Shown piece by piece: positions 12,715 to 23,700 of a stretch of DNA of 64,000 bases (its first letter is position 1; each line of letters opens with the position of its first letter). Origin of the DNA: Pelecanus crispus. Lineage: Eukaryota > Chordata > Aves > Pelecaniformes > Pelecanidae. Made by a program: the position numbers and the translations under genes. The DNA is taken from assembly GCF_030463565.1 (NCBI RefSeq), contig NC_134649.1, forward strand, positions 31,087,044-31,151,043. Reading direction: 5' to 3'. The notes beneath the pieces are model-generated. The model saw only the letters and a list, made by a program, of their open reading frames with translations. It had not been told where the DNA came from and did not search any database.

Positions 12715-15700
12715 GTAAGCCAATAAATACATTTCTTGATTTATGCAGATAAAGGATTGTGAAATGCACTGTTGACAATCTATACATAATCGGTCTGCTT
12801 GAGCATTAAGTCACGCTTTTCTTTAGAATGCCGCTAAACACAGAGGTTAGATGATGCGTGTTACAATTTAGGGCTATAACCACACATTAAAAACACGAGG
12901 AGAAAAAACAAAAAAAAACCCCAAAAATGTATGTACAGGCCACATGCATGTGGCCTTGTTAGATAAGTCAGTAAGTCAATCAATCGTGTTGCTACTGTGT
13001 GTACCCACTCTTTTAAAAAGCTAGGTGGAAAAAAAAATGAAGGGCTCTGGCAGACTTTTCATTTACATTTTAAGGAAAAAAAAAATCTATTAGTATCTTG
13101 GTTTTGGAAGCTTATGGTACAATGAAGAGTCTAAATTCAAAGTTGAGGAATGTGGGATGTACCCTCCCTCTTACGCACCAGAAAACATGTCAGGTTCGAC
13201 TGGATTTGTTCCATCTTGGTTTTCTTTCTGCATTACATGACCAGAGCAATGGGCAGAACAGATGCTGAGGCTGCCGTCCCTCTTACTGTGACAGGGCGGG
13301 CCACTGGCAACCACCCCCTATGAGATAAGGCAGTATTTTCCACCCCTGGGCCTGAGCGAAGGAGCTCGTCCCTCCTCGCAGGCGAAGGCCAGTGTGGCAG
13401 CCCATCAGCTACAGCTCATACTCTCTTCGGTGGTAGGAGGTGCAATGATCACAGATCACTGAAGCAAAGCGCAGTTCTTTGGTCATCTTTCCGTTAAAGA
13501 ATGGAAAGAAAATGGCAGTTACCATGTTACCGAAAGCAACTGTAGCTATATTTTTCCATTGGTTTAGGAGGAAATCAGTTAGATGAAGGAGGGGATCATT
13601 TCAGTGCCATTTATTATTATTATCCTACCACACATGCTGGATTTGTTTGGGCTCCCTGCTAGACATGTTCTGGCAGGTTTGGGTTTTTAAATGGAGTAAA
13701 AAAAATCCTTGAAGTTTCATGTAAGACAATATAATTATCACTGTCGGGAATTCTGTAAGGGCCAAGAAAAGTAACTATTTTGTGAAGGGACCAGACCATT
13801 CCCTTCTCCTATTACAGGTTCACTGTAACATGCATTAATTTATATGGAAACAACTGGAAATAAAGCATAGCTCCCTCAAACATATTTGTTTGTGGAACTA
13901 GCACATAAACCATAATAGATAGTGCTGTCTCAGCACCATAGTGTCAAATCTGCCATTTAAAACTGAATGCTTTAACTCTGGGTTGCTAAAATGAATTGTC
14001 ATTAGACCATCACAATTAGAAAACAAGCTGCTTTATTTTACAGTTTCTCTTCATGTTGATGGGTGCCAAGTTCCATTACACATTCCCTCTCACCCAAAAT
14101 CATGAAATACAAGAACTTAAAAATCATTTCAGTGGGTTGGTAGAAAATACACATTTGCATATTAATTTGTTTGCAAAATCCCAGAACAAGGTGTGCACAA
14201 ATTCTCAAAGCATTTTTAACAATGAAGTGGCAAAGACTGACAGATCATATTGAAAGGAAAGTTTTACAGTCATGATTGGTCAAACAACACTGAGAAAGGG
14301 AGCTTCCTCTTTGCAATGCCTTGTTACTGTGCCTGTCAGCTTTGGATTAGGAAAGCCTTACTTCCAATAAGGAATACTCCTAAACGCAGGGATTGGAAGG
14401 GAATGCAAAATACAGTAAAGCAGATGGGATGTTATAAAGCAGCAAATCTACTATGAATGTTGTTCTAGAGTAATCCCTGTGTACTTGACTAGAAAAACTC
14501 TCCGCCTGCACAAGCCAACTGCCTAATTGTTCACTTAGTATGGCGTGGCCATCTTGGCCCACTGCGAAAGCTGGAAATAATAATTAGCCTTGCAAAAACA
14601 CGAAACCTCTCTTGAGGGAGTCATGACGGTTAAGATTTTCTTTTTTTTTCTTTTTTTTTTTTTTTAATTAAGAGCAAACAAATGCAGGAATCTAGGCCTT
14701 GGATATATTTATCCCTGTGTGTTACTCTAAAGAGTCCATGAACAATATCAGAGTGGACCTTATTCCAAACCCAGAACATCACTATTTATGCAAACACTTC
14801 TGAACCAGTTTTATTCTGTTTTCATGCCATATCCAAGCTCAATACCAGACCATGGGGTGCAGATGTTATATAAGGAGCAGAGGGGAGGGAAACTACAAGA
14901 AGGGCTGGAAGGAGGACCCGGGAAACTACAGGCCTGTCAGCCTGACCTCAGTGCCGGGAAACATTATGGAGCGGTTCATATTGAGTGAACTCAATAGGCA
15001 AGTGCAGATCAACCAGGGGATCGGGCCCAGCCAGCATGGGTTCATGAAAGGCAGGTCCTGCTTGACCAACCTGATCTCCTTCTATGACCTGGTGACCCGC
15101 CTGGTGGATGAAGGAGAGGCTGTGGATGTCATCTACCTGGATTTCAGTAAAGACTTTGACACCATCTCCCATAGCATTCTCCTTGGGAAGCTGGCAGCTC
15201 ATGGCTTGGACGGGTGTACTCTTTGCTGGGTAAAAAACTGGTTGGGTGGCCAAGCCCAGAGAGTAGTGCTGAATGGAGTTAAGTCCAGTTGGCAGCCAGT
15301 CACAAGCGGTGTTCCCCAGGGCTCTGTTTTGGGGCCAGCCTTGTTTAATATCTTTATCAATGATCTGGATGAGGGGATTGAGTGCGCCCTCAGTAAGTTT
15401 GCAGATGACACCAAACTGGGTGGGAGTGTCGATCTGCTGGAGGGTAGGAAGGCCCTGCAGAGGGACCTGGACAGGCTGGATTGATGGGCCGAGGCCAACT
15501 GTATGAGGTTCAACAAGGCCAAGTGCCGGGTCCTGCACTTGGGTCACAACAAGCCCATGCAACGCTACAGGCTTGGGGAAGAGTGGCTGGAAAGCTGCCT
15601 GGCCGAAAAGGACCTGGGGGTGTTGGTTGACAGCTGGCTGAACATGGGCCAGCAGTGTGCCCAGGTGGCCAAGAAGGCCAACAGCATCCTGGCTTGTATC

Positions 15701-17276
15701 AGGAATAGTGTGGCCAGCAGGAGCAGGGAGGTGATTGTCCCCCTGTACTCGGCACTGGTGAGGCCACACCTCAAATACTGTGTCCGGTTTTGGGCCCCTC
15801 GGTACAAGAAAGACATTGAGGTGCTGGAGCATATTCAGAGAAGGGCAACAAAGCTGGTGAAGGGTCTGGAGCACAGGTCTTATGAGGAGCGGCTGAGGGA
15901 ACTGGGGTTGTTTAGCCTGGAGAAGAGGAGGCTGAGGGGAGACCTTATCACTCTCTACCCCTACCTGAAAGGAGGTTGTAGCGAGGTGGGTGTTGGTCTC
16001 TTCTCCCAAGTAACTAGCGATAGGACAAGAGGAAATGGCCTCAAGATGCATCAGGGGAGGTTTAGATTGGATAGTAGGACAAATTTCTTTACGGAAAGGG
16101 TGGTCAAGCATTGGAACAAGGCTGCCCAGAGAGGTGGTGGACTCACAAGCCCTGGGAGTGTTGAAAAAACGGGTAGACGTGGCACTTGGGGACATGGTTG
16201 GTGGTGTTGGGTTGATGATTCCTAGTTTTTAGTTTCATTAAAAATAATCCAGCCACCAAGTCAGGAAACCTGAAATTGCTACTCTACCTTTAATTGGTTT
16301 AGTGGTGGACTTGGTAATGTTAGGTTAATGGTTGGACTGGATGATCTTAAAGGTCTTTTCCAACCTAAACAATTCTATGATTCTAAACACTATCTATCTC
16401 CCATTTTCCTTCATATCTTAGTTTTTACCACTGTTCCACAGAAACTTACCCTTCGTAAGAGACAAAAACGAGAACCAGGGGAAAAAAATCCTTGAGGTTG
16501 AAATGTGAATGTACCTGGAAATGAAGTAATAACCTTTCCTTTTCAGTAGACTACCAGTTTTCCTTGGTTCAAAATAGAAGTATTTCTGATTATCAAATAC
16601 AGAGATGGGTAAGTTGCATTACCTGAGGTGAATTTTGTGTAAGAGCATAATGAGTGTGAACCTCCTGAATACTGTGCTTTCTGCTTTGAAGAAACCTTGA
16701 AGACAGTTGCCCAGTTAACACTTAACTAACTTTTCTGTGCACATGATACAGGTTTGAATTAATTATTGTTTGGAAGATACATATAGATGAAGAAGGGAAA
16801 ACTACGCCTGTTCTGGACCTTCTGACTAAAGTACCGAAGCAAGGTAACATCATTTACTTCAGCGACCATTTCAGAGCTTTCAAGTAGAATGCCTGTCCCC
16901 TTTTTTTGGCAAACATCGCTTTAGATAAAATGCAAATCCATCTTGCAGAGCCCAACCAGGCAAACAAATCCCAATTTAGCAAGCAGCTAAGCTTCACCTC
17001 CTGTCTAATTTAAAAGGGCTTACAAAAACAAGTATGTCTGCCTCTTCTCGACAGCAGGTAACCTGTTTTATCCAAAAATGCAATTGCTGACAGCTACTTT
17101 CTGTAATAGTGCAGCTGTCTGAAAATAAACTTGACTGTTACCATTTTCTTGCAGTCTCAGAGCAGAGGATGGCAACTACTGAAAACGCACCCGCCTGCTT
17201 CCGAAGCATGCTGCTTCTGTTTGGGATTGAGACAGCTATCGAGAATCTGATCAAAGTGGTTGGCTTGGAAAAATGA
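12635..17276 (+). CDS. CENPP: Centromere protein P, last three coding exons (5'-partial gene)
   Basis: CENP-P is a subunit of the constitutive centromere-associated network (CCAN), in the CENP-O/P/Q/U/R group that binds CENP-A-containing centromeric chromatin and supports kinetochore assembly in the nucleus. Three exons at 12635-12714, 16752-16843 and 17155-17276 join in phase. They give the C-terminal ~97 residues: [12 protein letters not shown], then [16 protein letters not shown] and [10 protein letters not shown], then [15 protein letters not shown] and a TGA stop at 17274-17276. As I remember human CENP-P, it has matching blocks ([51 protein letters not shown]) in the same order. All introns are GT-AG. 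The N-terminal half, including the coiled coil, lies upstream of the window. The 4 kb intron between the first two exons holds a CR1 copy in the same orientation. Confidence 0.93.
12937..12956. repeat. 20-bp perfect palindrome
   Basis: AGGCCACATG is followed directly by its exact reverse complement CATGTGGCCT, with no spacer. It lies 223 bp past the donor of the CENPP antepenultimate exon and includes the E-box-like cores CACATG and CATGTG. Confidence 0.9.
14888..16386 (+). mobile_element. CR1 retrotransposon, 5'-truncated, nearly open reverse transcriptase
   Basis: This is a CR1-type LINE truncated inside the ORF2 reverse transcriptase. The frame runs from [13 protein letters not shown] through motif A ([16 protein letters not shown]), motif B ([20 protein letters not shown]) and the catalytic motif C (FADDTKLGG), then through the thumb and C-terminal part ([34 protein letters not shown]). 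Only two lesions are seen in the main frame. One is TGA at 15482-15484, where the minus-strand copy at 60-61 kb reads CGA in GATCGATGG, consistent with CpG decay. The other is a one-base insertion near 16116-16118, just before the conserved [12 protein letters not shown] end. The element lies in a CENPP intron, sense to the gene. The 3' end carries a composite tail and finishes with ATTCTATGATTCTA. Confidence 0.95.
16752..16843 (+). CDS. CENPP: CENPP penultimate exon
   Basis: The acceptor is GATACAG and the donor CAAG|GTAACA. The exon starts with one base completing a split Gly codon and ends with one base of a split Val codon. It encodes [16 protein letters not shown] and [10 protein letters not shown], the most conserved block of CENP-P. 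Confidence 0.95.
17155..17276 (+). CDS. CENPP: CENPP terminal coding exon
   Basis: The acceptor is TTTTCTTGCAG. The exon completes the split Val codon and encodes [20 protein letters not shown] and [18 protein letters not shown], then stops at TGA 17274-17276. The GIE-A-E-LIK pattern matches the C-terminus I recall for human CENP-P. Confidence 0.94.
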
Positions 17277-17352
17277 ATACCAGTATTACTTACAACAGGT
17301 AGCAATTTCAAAAGTAGTTTTAATTAAGATATTGTGTTACACAGTCTATAAT

Positions 17353-17358
17353 TTTATT
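17353..17358 (-). terminator. IPPK: Candidate IPPK distal poly(A) signal
   Basis: TTTATT on the plus strand reads AATAAA on the minus strand. It is the only canonical minus-strand AATAAA I noticed between the IPPK stop codon (20503) and the CENPP stop (17276). A weaker ATTAAA-type site lies near 18.44 kb. If the 17353 site is used, the IPPK 3' UTR is about 3.1 kb. Confidence 0.5.
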
Positions 17359-17458
17359 GAATATAAACATTAAGTTATTTTCCATTTAGAAACCATACTC
17401 ATAAAACATGCTATCTGTACAGTTATGGCACGTTATATATAAATTGTCATGACATGAA

Positions 17459-17464
17459 AATAAA
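17459..17464 (+). terminator. CENPP: CENPP poly(A) signal 1
   Basis: A canonical AATAAA lies 183 bp after the CENPP stop codon. Confidence 0.65.
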
Positions 17465-17491
17465 TACAGCCATTTAAATACAAAAATGCCA

Positions 17492-17497
17492 AATAAA
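17492..17497 (+). terminator. CENPP: CENPP poly(A) signal 2
   Basis: A second canonical AATAAA lies 33 bp after the first. Either could direct cleavage of the CENPP transcript. Confidence 0.6.
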
Positions 17498-17788
17498 ATA
17501 GTTACATGTACAGAGTGATTTCATTATAAATTTATCTTTCTGAATCATTAATGTACCAGAGTGGTTTATCTTCTTAACATTTTCTAGATACCTGGAAAAT
17601 GTTAAAAGATCATGCACTGTCAAAATCAAGTCCATAAAAATCCATTTCATTTCACAGCTCTGTAAAAGTACAGTGATTTTAAAATGACAAGAGAACAGTA
17701 AGAGACTCGTAGAACAAAGAGTTAAATAGCTTTCTCATTAAATTAAGGTAGAAGCAGACAAATTGAAGATTTCAAAGACGTACTATGC

Positions 17789-17814
17789 AAAAAAAAAAAA
17801 AAAAAAAAAAAAAA
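17789..17814. repeat. A26 homopolymer
   Basis: Twenty-six uninterrupted A on the plus strand, within the putative IPPK 3' UTR. Confidence 0.95.
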
Positions 17815-20502
17815 GAAGGGTAACTGTATGAAGTAACTTTTTTCCACAATGTAAGTGTTGCGTAGAGACAGCATTAAACTAAACAAGAAAGGACCATTAC
17901 ACTTCTGTAAAGAGATATTGACGAATTATTGACGAATTAACTACTGCTCACTGCAGTACTTCGTTTTGATTTCCTACTTCTAGGGGGAAATTCTAGTAGG
18001 TAACACATTACAAAAGCATCACATTTCATACATTCATCCCTGATGAAACAAAACAGATTTAGACAGATGTCTTGTAACCTTCCTTCACTTCCATCAGATG
18101 TACCATCAGCTCATTTGTGAACTCTCAGCATTTTTCAAGAGTTCCTGCTCTGCACTAGCTATCACAACCAACCAACCTTATCCAAACCAAACCTATATAA
18201 TTGTAAGTCACCTCCTTCTTAGATAGGAAGCAACAGTTGTTGCTCCTGGCATTGAGGGGCCAAAAACACACACTATGGACTCTCGAGTAGTATTAAGACA
18301 CTTCCTTTTCAAGTCCATAGCTGCTCCAACCATGCAAGCAGTACAACTGCCTGCTCCATTTAGAAGTTATGACAAAGTACTTTATAGCAATGGTGAAATA
18401 GGTGGAGAAACCAAGAACTAAAGCAACAGTATGTTTATAATACCATAATTTTAATAATCCACTATTTGATCACTGAAATAGGCTCCTGCTGGTCTGGTAG
18501 GTGAGGAAAAAGTGACAGACCAGATTGGTTTCTGTCAGAATCTACAGCTGAGCAATGCCAGAGATTAAGTTTTGATGAACAGCAACTCTATAATAAAATA
18601 CTTTGTTAGATATAAGGCAGACCAATTTCAAGTTTGGAATCCAGTAGACAGGAAAATTCACTGCTACTTTATCCACTGACATGTTACTGGTTTAGCTAGT
18701 TTTGTGTAACCTTTAGTTTTTTTTGTCTTTAGCTCCTTCTTGCATGAAAATGAAACTGTTTGATCAAGCACATACACTTCTGTTTGCATATGAAATGTGT
18801 GTAAATTTACAGCATAAAAATCTGAAAATTTTCCAGCTGTGGATAGTCCTTCTTTCCTCCTCTTGCCTAACAGTTGGAGGATTTCTGGATTTAAAAATAG
18901 ATCTCCCTCCCCCAGGTTTTCTTTGGAAAGAAGGGGTTAATACCACTGTCAACTACCAGCTTATTGCACTGTTGTAGTATCACATTTCAGTGAGAGCAGC
19001 CCAGGACTCTGTCCCAGAAAGGCACACTGTCACCTGGGAGTGGAATACAAGAGCTTGCTAACACAGGTCACTGCCCACGGCAAAGCTCTATTGCTGTGTG
19101 AGTGATGTTACTCTCTATTTCATATTTCTTCCTCAAGTTGTACCAATATACAGGGGTTTCTGGTTTTGTGTTTTCAATGGAATAATTCAAACATTACATT
19201 GAGATCCCAATATAAATATCTTTTTTTAAATGTTAACCTACACTAGTTTGAAAAACATTACCAGTAAGCACACACTGTGTCCAGGTAACAGCAGGTCACT
19301 GTAGCTTGAGGATCTCTGCACGCGTCAGGGTGTGTATTCCCTAAGCGTAGGGGAAAAGTGTCTGTGGATTTTATCATACTACCATCAGTTTTGAGTATAT
19401 CCTCAGTCTCTAGCTCAGGATCTTCCTCGAGGATGGCTTTTACTGCAGCATCTCGCAAGACTTCAACTGCACATGCCAATGTTTACAAAGTAAAGCCATC
19501 ATTAAATTGCTGAAGTAGTGATACAAGCTTAGCTCCAGTACTCATTGTGAGAGTGGGACCCCCTGAAGCTTCAGAAAATCCATCACCTTTTTTCTGTGTC
19601 ACTTAAAAAGGATGAGCCTGAAAGCATGCTCTTGCTACACAGTATGTGGGATACCAGTGAAATAGTGCCAACGTTTGACACAATCCAAAAGACCTGAAAT
19701 AATCTGTAAAACTCAGAATATATTATTTTTATAGCTGAATTTAAATTAGGTAAGAGCGAGCTGTGGCTTCACCTTCAGTAGCAGCATATAATGTATAGAA
19801 AATAAAAGACCAATATGTCAGACGAGGTAAGCCCAGCTATCACATAAAATTCAAAGACGCTTACCTTTAACCCTTTGCACTTAGTTTCAGAAGGTTTAGG
19901 TAGATACAAGGTGATCACAAAACTTCTGGAGGCAGTCTGGTGTTCTTAATCTCATGCATTAGTACTTAAAAGTGTTCTGCACTAACACAGTAGTTCCATA
20001 GATTACTAACGCTTGAGCAGCCACTTCAGTTGTATTTTCAGTGGACTTAATGCTAACGTTTTATATTGGGTTTTGTCAGAGCATTCCCTCTTCCTAGTAG
20101 GTATGAGTGAGAATCAAAGCACAAGCTCCAAGGCAATTCTCTTGTTAGTAATTAGGCTTTCTACGTTAGTGCAGTACTTCAGGAAACCTTCAATTCTGTG
20201 CTCTTTCAATTCTAAGGAAGTAGACTTTTAGTATACATTTGATCTGTCCTCTAGTTCCAAGGTATGGCACATTATCTGTTCTGTCATATTAAATACATTC
20301 ATTAAGGTTATATAGCAAATGCATGTTTTAGTGCTACTCCATGTCTTTGAAAAGGCATACCAATTAGAAATCAGTTCTTAAAGCAAAAACATTCACAGCT
20401 GAAAAATGCACTGAACACAATAGAAAAAAAATCACCATAATTGTATTCCATTAATGTTTCACTTTCTAATGTGTTCGAATAAAAATAACCTTAAGGAAAC
20501 GG

Positions 20503-20728
20503 TTACACTTTATGGAGAACTAATGTGCAGTCTTCATTCTCCTTGAAGAGACTGGACATAACTGGGTCATCTTTGGCCTGTACATTCTTCAAATAATAGT
20601 TTACTATCTTGCCATCAAGTTTGTACTGATGAGGAATGCTTTCGTAGGGTTTTAGATCAAGGTCCAGGACAGAAACAGAAAAGGTGAATCTTGATTTGGA
20701 CGTTAGTACCACAGGTCTCTGCTCAGAG
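20503..20728 (-). CDS. IPPK: IPPK exon 13 (terminal coding)
   Basis: The acceptor is TTTTTCAG. The first base completes a split Cys codon (residue 417). The exon encodes residues 418-491, [14 protein letters not shown], then [20 protein letters not shown] and CTLVLHKV, with stop TAA. This is the most strongly conserved exon. Confidence 0.97.
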
Positions 20729-23700
20729 CTGAAAAACAAAACCGTATTGCACATCTGAGTCACTGAAGCTAACGTTTTTTCATTTGTGTATCCTGCGTCC
20801 CCTTGCAAAAAGACTCTCTAATGAGAGCCTAAGAAAATAAACTTCAGCTAGTGTAGCATTTAGGAAACTATAGCTCCAGCTTAACTAGTCTTAAAGCGAA
20901 CTTGCTGGTGCCTCTTCCAGTCATTTTCCTTTCAGCTTCCACACAGCTTAAGTCAAAATATTACTCTCAATTACTGCGTCTTTGTATTTAGTAAGCCTAA
21001 ACTGTTTCTAGGTGATGTGCATACAAAGCAGTAGCTTTATTAACGAGCAGAAGCAGAAAGAATCACTGCAACTCCTACTTAGGTTCAAGGTAATACAAAT
21101 CTAGTATCAGAACTAGTGTCCAAGCATACTGAAGGATGGAGGACTTACTATTAATAAAAGTCAACCATTGCACAAGTCATCTCCCTCATGAACATTTCAT
21201 TCAAGAGCTGCAGGGCAAACACAGAAAACAATATTCTCTAAAAATAACTAGGCTTTGGTGAAGCAAATTCCCCCACATAAGAACAGACTATAATACTGTG
21301 GCAAAGCCTCCTGCCTTACAGTGAAAGATGTCACCTCTTGATTATTGCCTTGTTTTTACTGATGTGCTTAATAAAGACTTCTGTTTTCTCATTAGGCAGT
21401 TAAAGGCAACTCATCTTGAAAAATCTCTCATATGAGGACACCAAGGCAAAAAATTTGTACCTGTTTAAAACCACGTGTATCTACTACAAACAGTCAATTC
21501 AGATTTCAAGAAGGGAGTAAATACAAAACCTTAACCTTTTTTAGAAACTTAAAACTTCAGAAACAGACTTCTGTCCTGAATGTCTTAAATCAGAACTCTA
21601 CCTTATTAATATGCTCACAGCCAAGTATTTGGACATCCCCCCCAAAGCCCCCCACTTTTTTTAGAGTTACTTGAATTGACTGAACTGTGCAAACGCCTCT
21701 TCAATTTCTAAAAGTAGGTCTCCCTTACCATTCATCTTGTAGACAGGGAGAAAGGGCAATCATGATGGAGCAGTCTTTAGCAGTCATTGCTATTCTGTAC
21801 TGCTGCACCTATACAACACAAAAATAACATGAATTTTCTATTGTATTTGCCTTCGTAAAGCACACTGTTCTTTATAAAAAGCATTAGTATACTTAGTGTA
21901 TTACTATGATGGCATTTTAAGAGCTGGAAATTCTGAGATTGTTAGCAGGAGCAAGTGGTTTCATAGCATCCTGTATAAGAATCATGGTTATTTCCTACAG
22001 ATACTTTTCTTGAAGGCCAAAACAGCACCAGTTCATGCAAATGCTTCCTCAGTTTAGAAAGGAAATAACCAGCTTTATTTTTCTCTCCAGAACTGGTGCT
22101 AAGCATTTTTGTTTTTAACTGCTTCTGCTATCAAGGTACACCCTGGCACAATTATGAACTTTAACCATACAGATGTCTGACAAACCAGCAGTCATACTAA
22201 CACACTATCCATCCATTTCCATTAGACAGGTGTTTATTAAAATTGACAGACTAAATAAGCTTCAACAACATGCACAGGAGAAGTACCTTTGTTAACGCAA
22301 ATGCTACTGTCCCATCATCTTCAGTTGAAAGATCTAGCAGCTTCTCATAAAATGCTTCATTGTAAGGTCCATCTATCTGTAATGTACTTCTAAATAAATT
22401 TTAAAAGAGGATTTACAGACAGCCAAGATGATTTATTGATTTTCAGTGAGATCTTTCTTCAGCAGCCCAGATATTCATAAAAAACAGTAACACCAATAAA
22501 CATGGCAACAGATTAATACTCAGAGGTCTAACACCATGACCAGTCCCTATTCTCACATCACTTAAGATATGCTGTTTAATGTTGATTTGTTTGCTTTTTA
22601 AAGATGAATAGTTCTTAATCCACTGCCACCTGTGTATCACTACAAGAACAGTATTTTTTGCAAAAATGGGTAAGTTTCAAAATTTGTAACAGTTTGCAGG
22701 AGCTCCCAGAAGACCTACTGAAAACATTGGGGGTATACACTTATCTGACAAGGCCCTGCTCTGCCCCCAGCTTCATAATGTGTGCTAACAAGGGGATGGT
22801 TTATTTGGCCTCCATCCTTCCCATGTTAAATACCCGAATGCCTGATGAAAAGCTGAACCCATAAAAGCGGGGTTTGCAGGGTACAAACACCCACAGATGA
22901 AAGAATACATTTTCAAATTATTTGTTTAATGTATAAATATACAAGCCACACTGCAAGTGATTTAAGCAGAACTTAATGCCAACCCACTGCCCATAAGATA
23001 ACCCTTCACCTCCAACCAGAGTCTAAGAGAGCTGAAGGAGCACAAGCAGCAACATCTTGCAAGTGAGGCCAGCGTGCCCTCGTGTGAGCAACAGCAGAAT
23101 TACAGGCAAATTACAGACGGAGAATACAAGAAGCATCCAAGTTAAGGTTTTTTTTTCTAGAGATTATTATTACAACTAATAAGCTTTATTTGAGAGCAAA
23201 CATAGCAGCTTGCAATGCCCCGTATTTCTTCACCAGGCAAGAAATACCGTAAGATAACGATTCTTGTGCCTCAAGTATGATTTGATCACTTGTAATGTGG
23301 GTTACAATCTGGCTTTTGGAGCTACTCTCAGCACATAACAAGGGCAGGCTGGACAACAGCAGACACTGGGCCATTACCCACCCACACCTTCTGTAAAATC
23401 TTGCAGGCACAGGCTGGATTGCTGCTCAATACCAAGTTCGGGATTTTAAAGGGCAGGCTGCAGGTAGACTAATACAGACTTGAGAATGACTGCAAAAACA
23501 TTGTTATTACTGCAGACATAGTCCTAGCTCTGCAGGTACTGAAGGCCGGAGAAACCAACCATCCATTTTACTGTATCTTTCCTCAAATATACAACCTCCA
23601 CTACGAAGGAACAGGGCATTTTCTGTCTTACCCTGTTATGAACTTCCCATACTCATTACTTAAAAATTCAGGTCAAAGTTACTGACATCAAAACTTTTAA

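Larger units (their letters stand above)
17340..20502 (-). other. IPPK: Putative IPPK 3' UTR
   Basis: This is the non-coding stretch between the IPPK stop codon and the candidate poly(A) signal at 17353. It holds an A26 run on the plus strand (17789-17814), which would be U26 in the IPPK mRNA, and an 11-bp tandem repeat (ATTGACGAATT twice, 17917-17938). Short open frames here match nothing I recognise. The extent is inferred from the signal only. Confidence 0.5.

Noticed and set aside
13190..13202. GGTTCGACT, resembling a tRNA T-loop
   Set aside because: No matching acceptor, D or anticodon stems around it.
14948..16195. 415-codon minus-strand open frame
   Set aside because: It is the antisense shadow of the CR1 reverse transcriptase frame on the plus strand.
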